From the NCBI GenBank assembly GCA_001626655.1, contig LUOC01000063.1:1-10585 (forward strand): a DNA stretch of 10,585 nucleotides. The letters are read 5' to 3'. Source of the DNA: Fidelibacterota bacterium REDSEA-S14_B6 (GTDB lineage: Bacteria > Fidelibacterota > Marinisomatia > Marinisomatales > S15-B10). The notes beneath the pieces were generated by a model. That model made no database searches. It was not told the DNA's origin and saw only the letters and a list, made by a program, of their open reading frames with translations. Shown in pieces: positions 6,601 through 10,585 of this stretch. Made by a program: the position numbers and the translations under genes. Position 1 is the first letter of the stretch. The number at the start of each line of letters is the position of its first letter.

Positions 6601-7773
6601 CTAATCTTCAATAGCTGTCAGCAGTTTTTCAATAAACTCGTTGAAATGGCGGCGGTCGATCCATCTCACCACCGCCACAAGATCATTTTCCCAATCGATA
6701 TAGATAATATTGGAGCCGGCCCCTCGGAAAGTCACTGCCGATTCGGGTGCGGCCGGGATGTCCAGCGTCGCCTTACCGTTACTATCTATCAGCGTGTTGA
6801 GAAACCAGTTCATATAGCCATAACGGCGATTTGCCGGACCCGGTGATCTCGCCATCTCGATCCATTTTTCAGATATAATTCTTTTGCCATCCCACAGGCC
6901 ATTCCGAAGGAAGAGGTATCCGAACCGGGCGTGGTCCAGCGCATTGATCCACATGCCACCGCCCCAGTGTCCGCCGCCGCTCACCGACTGCATCATCTGT
7001 CCATCGATGAGAACCCATGAATTTTTGTAACCGTGCCATCGCCATGTGGTGGAAGCGCCGATGGGATCCATCACATACTCTCTCAACACCTGCGGCAACG
7101 GCCTCCGCCAGACGTGGAGGGCCGCCAGCGCCAATAGGTTCACACGGACGTCGTTGTACTTGTAGAACGTCCCGGGCTCGTTCAGCGGCTGGTTCTGCAT
7201 TTCGTCCCAGGAAGCGCCTCGCGGCGGCCGGTCGGCCCACGCCGGTTTGTCCCAGAGCGTCCCGCGCCAGTCGCTGGTCTGTCTCAGAAGATGATCCCAG
7301 GTGATCTTGCTGTTGTGATCTCCGGTGAAATGGTCGGTGGGAAGGTAGTCGCCGGCGCGATCGTTCACATCCCGAATCATACCGCGATCGAAGGCGAGAC
7401 CAACGGTAGTGGAGAGGTAAGTCTTGGTGACACTGAAGGTCATATCGACGCGGTCGATCTCGCCCCACTCGGCGATGATATAACCGCCTTTCACCACGAT
7501 GCCGGTCATCTCTCCACGTTCCTTCGTGGGGCCGATGATTTCGCCGTGAGGCTCCTGTGTGAGAGTCGCCTTGATAAAGTCTTCCAATTTCCGTGGCGCT
7601 TGATTCTCATGCTCAATGGTGAACTTGACGGCTCGGTCCAGCTTTCGTTTGTTCACGCCCATCTCCTTCGGCTCACGACGTTCCCAGTCGCCGTACGGCG
7701 GAAAGTAGGTCTGGGCTGAAAGGGAGCCGATAGCCAGGCCCAATAGAAGGAATCTTCTGATTGCTCTGTTCAT
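6601..7773 (-). CDS. Exported serine hydrolase, class C beta-lactamase/esterase fold
   Basis: A 390-residue protein of the Beta-lactamase (PF00144) fold with a signal peptide (MNRAIRRFLLLGLAIGSLSA, residues 1-20). SVTK at 114-117 is the SxxK motif with nucleophile Ser114 and Lys117, preceded by the usual TFS context. HLLRQTSDW (161-169) matches the conserved HLLtmtSG block. PGTFYKYNDVRVNLL (200-214) occupies the YxN region, but reads Tyr206-Asn207-Asp208. The KTG-like end is probably FRGAG (349-353), followed by the two strands IIYIDW and LVAVVRW. Such proteins are usually esterases, D-amino-acid peptidases or amidases rather than antibiotic resistance enzymes. An excellent AGGAG site overlaps the stop codon of the transporter gene 9 bp upstream. 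The substrate is unknown; the fold is secure. Confidence 0.92.
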   Translation of the reverse strand: MNRAIRRFLLLGLAIGSLSAQTYFPPYGDWERREPKEMGVNKRKLDRAVKFTIEHENQAPRKLEDFIKATLTQEPHGEIIGPTKERGEMTGIVVKGGYIIAEWGEIDRVDMTFSVTKTYLSTTVGLAFDRGMIRDVNDRAGDYLPTDHFTGDHNSKITWDHLLRQTSDWRGTLWDKPAWADRPPRGASWDEMQNQPLNEPGTFYKYNDVRVNLLALAALHVWRRPLPQVLREYVMDPIGASTTWRWHGYKNSWVLIDGQMMQSVSGGGHWGGGMWINALDHARFGYLFLRNGLWDGKRIISEKWIEMARSPGPANRRYGYMNWFLNTLIDSNGKATLDIPAAPESAVTFRGAGSNIIYIDWENDLVAVVRWIDRRHFNEFIEKLLTAIED

Positions 7774-7779
7774 TCTTAT

Positions 7780-7784
7780 CTCCT
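7780..7784 (-). promoter_or_regulatory. Ribosome binding site overlapping the transporter stop codon
   Basis: AGGAG on the minus strand sits six bases before the serine hydrolase ATG. It shares two bases with the TAG (7785-7783) that ends the transporter gene, which points to joint transcription and likely translational coupling. Confidence 0.75.
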
Positions 7785-9228
7785 AACTGAACACAAAGGG
7801 CGCTACAATCAGCGCGAGAAGGGATAGTATGACAATACCGATCACATTCAGTGCGAGGCCGGCCTTTGCCATTTCTGGAATTCGGATGTATCCTGAGCCG
7901 TAGACGATGGCGTTTGGCGGCGTGGAGACAGGGAGCATAAAGGCGCAGCTTGCCGCCAAGGCTGCGGGGAGAGTAAAGATTAGAGGATCAACATTCACTC
8001 CCACGGCCAGAGCTGCCACAATGGGTAAAAAGGTGCCTGTGGTTGCGGTGTTGCTGGTAAGCTGTGTCAGTGAGGCAATCAGCGTCGTTATCACTATCAC
8101 AAGAACAACCGTTCCCGCCTCGCCGAGGACAACGAGGCTGTTCCCGATCCAGTCGGCAAGCCCCGTTCGGGTGACGGCAGAAGCGAGGCTCAGTCCGCCG
8201 CCGAAAAGGATCAGCAGTCCCCACGGCAGTTTCGGCATAATCTCCCATTTCATCAGATAAGGATCGGCGCTGTCGCCGCTCGGGATGAGGAAAAGGACAA
8301 TTGCTGCAATCATAGCAATCCCGGCGTCTGACAGTCCCGCGAGGAGCGGCAGGCCGTTCAGGAGAGGGCGCGTCATCCATGTGAGAGCCGCCATTGCAAA
8401 GACAATTGCAACGCGCTTTTCGGCGACGGTCATGGGACCGAGCCCGGTTCTCATCTCAGAAAGTATTTGACGTGTCTCGGGCGAGGTGGTGAAATGGATC
8501 GGGTAAACGATTCGTGTCAGCGCCAGCCACGAAAGAGGCAGCATGCAGATCGTGAACGGGAGTCCCACAAGGATGAACTGACCGAAGCCGATTTCAGTGA
8601 AACCGTTCTCTCTCATAAAACCGGCAAGAAGGGCGTTAGGCGCTGTTCCCACCAGTGTGGCCATACCGCCGATGGTGGCGCTGTAGGCGATCCCCAGCAG
8701 GAGCGCTAGCTGGAAGCTGTGCTTTTCCTGTTCAGAGACTTCGTCGGCATTCTCAGCAACAATCTTGATAATGGAAACGCCGATGGGGAGGAGCATGAGC
8801 GTGGTGGAGGTGTTCATCACCCACATACTGATGGCGGCGCTGGAGACCATAAAACCGCCGATGAGAGACCGCCCGCTGTTTCCGACAGAGGTGAGAATCG
8901 CCAGCGCCATCCGTTTGTGGAGGTTCCACCGCTCGATAGCGAGGGCAATCACGAAACCACCCATGAAGAGATAGATAATAGGATTGGCGTAAGGTGCCGC
9001 CACCACTGTGATCTCTCCAGCGCCGAGGAGGGGGAACATCGCCAGCGGCAGAATCGCCGTCACCGCCACAGGGACCGCTTCGGTGCACCACCAGACGGCC
9101 ATCCAGACGGCGCCGGCAGCGGTGTACCATGCAGGTTGCGACATTCCGGCTGGCGGGGATAACAGCAGCATGGCGCCGGCAATCCCGGGGCCGAGCCAGA
9201 GACCTGTTCTCTGATAACCTTTTTTCAC
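7783..9228 (-). CDS. DASS/SLC13-family sodium:anion symporter
   Basis: A 481-residue membrane protein, the normal size for divalent-anion:Na+ symporters, which import dicarboxylates, citrate or sulfate with sodium. WWCTEAVPVAVTAILP (46-61) is the usual early block. The two helix-hairpin tips are MNTSTT (138-143) and TSNTATTGTF (391-400); in VcINDY both are SNT and hold carboxylate and Na+. STPPNAIVYGSG (435-446) is the family signature near the end. Here the first tip has Met138 in place of Ser, while Ser134, Asn139 and Thr140 are kept. The start is a GTG at 9228-9226, with GAGG ten bases upstream; it precedes the first membrane helix by about ten residues. It lies 61 bp after the lipase-like gene and 9 bp before the next. 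The family is secure; the substrate is not determined. Confidence 0.94.
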   Translation of the reverse strand: MKKGYQRTGLWLGPGIAGAMLLLSPPAGMSQPAWYTAAGAVWMAVWWCTEAVPVAVTAILPLAMFPLLGAGEITVVAAPYANPIIYLFMGGFVIALAIERWNLHKRMALAILTSVGNSGRSLIGGFMVSSAAISMWVMNTSTTLMLLPIGVSIIKIVAENADEVSEQEKHSFQLALLLGIAYSATIGGMATLVGTAPNALLAGFMRENGFTEIGFGQFILVGLPFTICMLPLSWLALTRIVYPIHFTTSPETRQILSEMRTGLGPMTVAEKRVAIVFAMAALTWMTRPLLNGLPLLAGLSDAGIAMIAAIVLFLIPSGDSADPYLMKWEIMPKLPWGLLILFGGGLSLASAVTRTGLADWIGNSLVVLGEAGTVVLVIVITTLIASLTQLTSNTATTGTFLPIVAALAVGVNVDPLIFTLPAALAASCAFMLPVSTPPNAIVYGSGYIRIPEMAKAGLALNVIGIVILSLLALIVAPFVFS

Positions 9229-9289
9229 GCGGTCAGTGCCTCACTCAGCTGGAAAGAAGTTGTGAAGGTAGGTTTGGCTTAACCAACCG
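9229..9289. other. 61-bp spacer between lipase-like and symporter genes
   Basis: This is the longest gap inside the minus-strand gene run. It contains a weak, bulged inverted repeat (ggtttgg/ccaacc, 9271-9288) without a T-tract and no promoter pair that I can support. It does not look like a transcription boundary. Confidence 0.4.
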
Positions 9290-10585
9290 TCAAGAAGAAC
9301 TTGCGCCGCCTCTTCTCACAGTGATGTGCGGTGAATCGGGGATTGGAAAGAGTCGTGACGGAACGTGCTTAACGTGATCGTCAAAGAAGCGGAGTGTGGT
9401 TGAGTTAACAATTCTCACCATCTCCCGTCCGTTGGGAAACCCCGTTAGTCCGATTGATGGGGCGATGGCCGAAAAAAGCGGTATATCAGCATAGTCGTAA
9501 TGGCGCGATTTCTTCACCGACAGGAGATAAGCATCTTCGCCAGTCTGCTCCATAAGAAGATCAAGATAGTGACGGTGCCGCTTTTCGTTCCATGCTTTCC
9601 ACCGCTCCTGACCCATGTAGAGGAACGGAACGTCCAGCCGAGTTTCGCTATCGGAAAGAGCAAAAGGGACAAACCAGCCGTCGAGGGCGACCACGGCCTT
9701 GATTCGATCATCTACCATGGCGGTGAGGACAGCCGTGGCGCCGCCGAAGGAGTGTCCTGCAATCCCCACCCTCGTGAAGTCAATCTTGTTGCGTAGCGGT
9801 GTTTCGGCCGATTGAAGCTGATTCAAAGTGAACTCAACATCGGCAATTCGGGTATCGAGCTGGCGGTTACGAATCTCTAGCCAGACAGAGTCGGCGGTCC
9901 CTTCAGGAATCGCTGAGCGGTAGTCGGCGACTCTCGGCGCTTCTCCATCCTCACGTGTGGGGAAGACAGTGGTATTTGCGTCGAAAGGGTGATCCATGGC
10001 AGCCACAGCGTAACCGTGGCTGGCGAGCTCTTCCATGAGAACTGTGTTCTGTGTCCTCATGCCGCCGAGACCGTGGGAGAAAATTATTAGAGGAAAGCTC
10101 CCGTTTCGTGGAGGCGTGTTTTCCGATGAGTAAGTTTTGACAAGGATCAGATGATCGAGCATGAACGAGGGGAGGCCCACCCGCTCGCCGATGGCAGCTC
10201 CGCGAAGATCGACGTTGTCCAAATAGGGCGCAGTGATGGCTGTACCGCTGCCTTCAGAAGGGTACCACAGCTGGACTAGAATCTCCCTCAGATCGCCGGG
10301 CTCATCGGTGAACCATTCGGCGCGGGAGGAGTCGGTCCAGTGGTATACGACAGTACCGACAGTGAAGGGCCCCGTTGGAGTGGGCAGTTTCACCACCGGG
10401 ATCAGCATCGGCAACAAGAGAGCGATAAGCCAGAGAAGGTGCAAACCGAATGTGGAACCGATCGCCGCTTCTCGGTTCTTCATGAAAGCGCCGAACCCAA
10501 GGAGTGCATAGAGTGGTAGCATCTGCCATCTGTAGCCCTCGACGAACAGATGAAGGAGTGTTAACAGAATGGTAATAAAAAGAAG
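9290..10585 (-). CDS. PAF-acetylhydrolase-like alpha/beta hydrolase, 5' end beyond window
   Basis: The frame stays open from the right edge to a TGA at 9290-9292. Before the ATG at 10522 it already encodes a hydrophobic helix (LLFITILLTLLHLF) and then VEGYRWQM, so that ATG is internal and the true start lies outside. The visible N-terminus thus has about two or three membrane segments, including LHLLWLIALLLPMLIPVV, followed by an exposed hydrolase domain. Counted from the Met at 10522, IIFSHGLGG (146-154) is the oxyanion region, GHSFGGAT (256-263) holds nucleophile Ser258, ALDGW (279-283) holds Asp281, and KSRHYDYAD (338-346) holds His341. This pattern and the GHSFGGAT/ALDxW/H-x2-(F/Y)-AD spacing match PAF acetylhydrolase (isoform II, PF03403), which releases short or oxidised acyl chains from phospholipids. 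Bacterial members probably cleave other esters. It is the first visible gene of the run. Confidence 0.9.
   Translation of the reverse strand, partial: LLFITILLTLLHLFVEGYRWQMLPLYALLGFGAFMKNREAAIGSTFGLHLLWLIALLLPMLIPVVKLPTPTGPFTVGTVVYHWTDSSRAEWFTDEPGDLREILVQLWYPSEGSGTAITAPYLDNVDLRGAAIGERVGLPSFMLDHLILVKTYSSENTPPRNGSFPLIIFSHGLGGMRTQNTVLMEELASHGYAVAAMDHPFDANTTVFPTREDGEAPRVADYRSAIPEGTADSVWLEIRNRQLDTRIADVEFTLNQLQSAETPLRNKIDFTRVGIAGHSFGGATAVLTAMVDDRIKAVVALDGWFVPFALSDSETRLDVPFLYMGQERWKAWNEKRHRHYLDLLMEQTGEDAYLLSVKKSRHYDYADIPLFSAIAPSIGLTGFPNGREMVRIVNSTTLRFFDDHVKHVPSRLFPIPDSPHITVRRGGASSS

Larger units (their letters stand above)
1075..10585 (-). other. Probable single transcription unit of eight genes
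   Basis: Eight co-directional genes follow each other with gaps of 61, 9, 29, 5, -4, 36 and 58 bp. I see no intrinsic terminator between them, and a strong one at 1075-1106. Two junctions (7773/7783 and 4521/4524) overlap in stop, start or ribosome-site bases. The start of the unit is outside the window. Internal promoters in the 58-61 bp gaps cannot be excluded, so the unit may be subdivided. Confidence 0.6.

Noticed and set aside
6601..7773. Antibiotic-resistance beta-lactamase
   Set aside because: The YxN motif is altered and the KTG motif is not clear, and the context is other hydrolases and transporters. An esterase or amidase role is more likely.
8719..9162. Plus-strand 147-codon His/Gly/Asp-rich frame
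   Set aside because: It is a shadow of the symporter gene. The biased composition is the reverse complement of membrane-helix codons.
9271..9288. Inverted repeat between the lipase-like and symporter genes
   Set aside because: The stem is short and bulged and has no following T-tract, so it is not a terminator. It is also too weak to call an operator.
1..10585. Mobile element, CRISPR array, toxin-antitoxin or phage-defence system
   Set aside because: I found no transposase or integrase motifs, no regularly spaced repeats, and no nuclease, NTPase or toxin folds. All genes belong to metabolic, transport or peptidase families and none is frameshifted.

Overview
The window is a compact, roughly 55% GC, gene-dense bacterial segment in which every credible gene lies on the minus strand. 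Two proteins carry Sec-type signal peptides (a serine hydrolase and an M20 amidohydrolase), and a third exported protein (an S9 peptidase) has either a Sec or a lipoprotein signal. There are also two polytopic transporters. This suggests a diderm heterotroph that secretes hydrolases to its periplasm or surface, as many Bacteroidota-, Gemmatimonadota-, Acidobacteriota- or Marinimicrobia-like environmental bacteria do. I cannot fix the phylum from the sequence. I see no insertion sequence, tRNA, rRNA, CRISPR array or phage gene, and no change in base composition that would mark an island.

Read in the direction of transcription (right to left), the layout is as follows. (1) 10585-9290: a lipase-like alpha/beta hydrolase of the platelet-activating-factor acetylhydrolase type, whose 5' end is off the window. 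(2) 9228-7783: a DASS/SLC13 anion:Na+ symporter. (3) 7773-6601: an exported serine hydrolase of the class C beta-lactamase/esterase fold. (4) 6571-5141: an exported AbgB-like M20 amidohydrolase. (5) 5135-4521: a GyrI-like small-molecule-binding protein. (6) 4524-4144: a small TM1367/DUF369 cyclophilin-like protein. (7) 4107-3214: an EamA/DMT exporter of the YedA type. (8) 3155-1128: an exported S9 prolyl-oligopeptidase-type serine peptidase. It is followed by a strong intrinsic terminator at 1075-1106. (9) After about 280 bp without a gene, purA (adenylosuccinate synthetase) starts at 848 and runs off the left edge.

Gaps between genes 1 to 8 are 61, 9, 29, 5, -4, 36 and 58 bp, with no internal terminator visible. 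They can be read as one transcription unit ending at the 1075-1106 hairpin. As a group they encode secreted or membrane-facing hydrolysis of peptides, amides and esters, uptake of anionic products, export of a small molecule, and two cytosolic small-molecule-binding proteins whose genes overlap. A scavenging or detoxification cassette is a reasonable inference, but no substrate can be read from the sequence. purA is a separate housekeeping gene. I did not find a clearly novel system. The most interesting points are the GyrI-like/cyclophilin-like overlapping pair and the clustering of four different hydrolase folds with an importer and an exporter.
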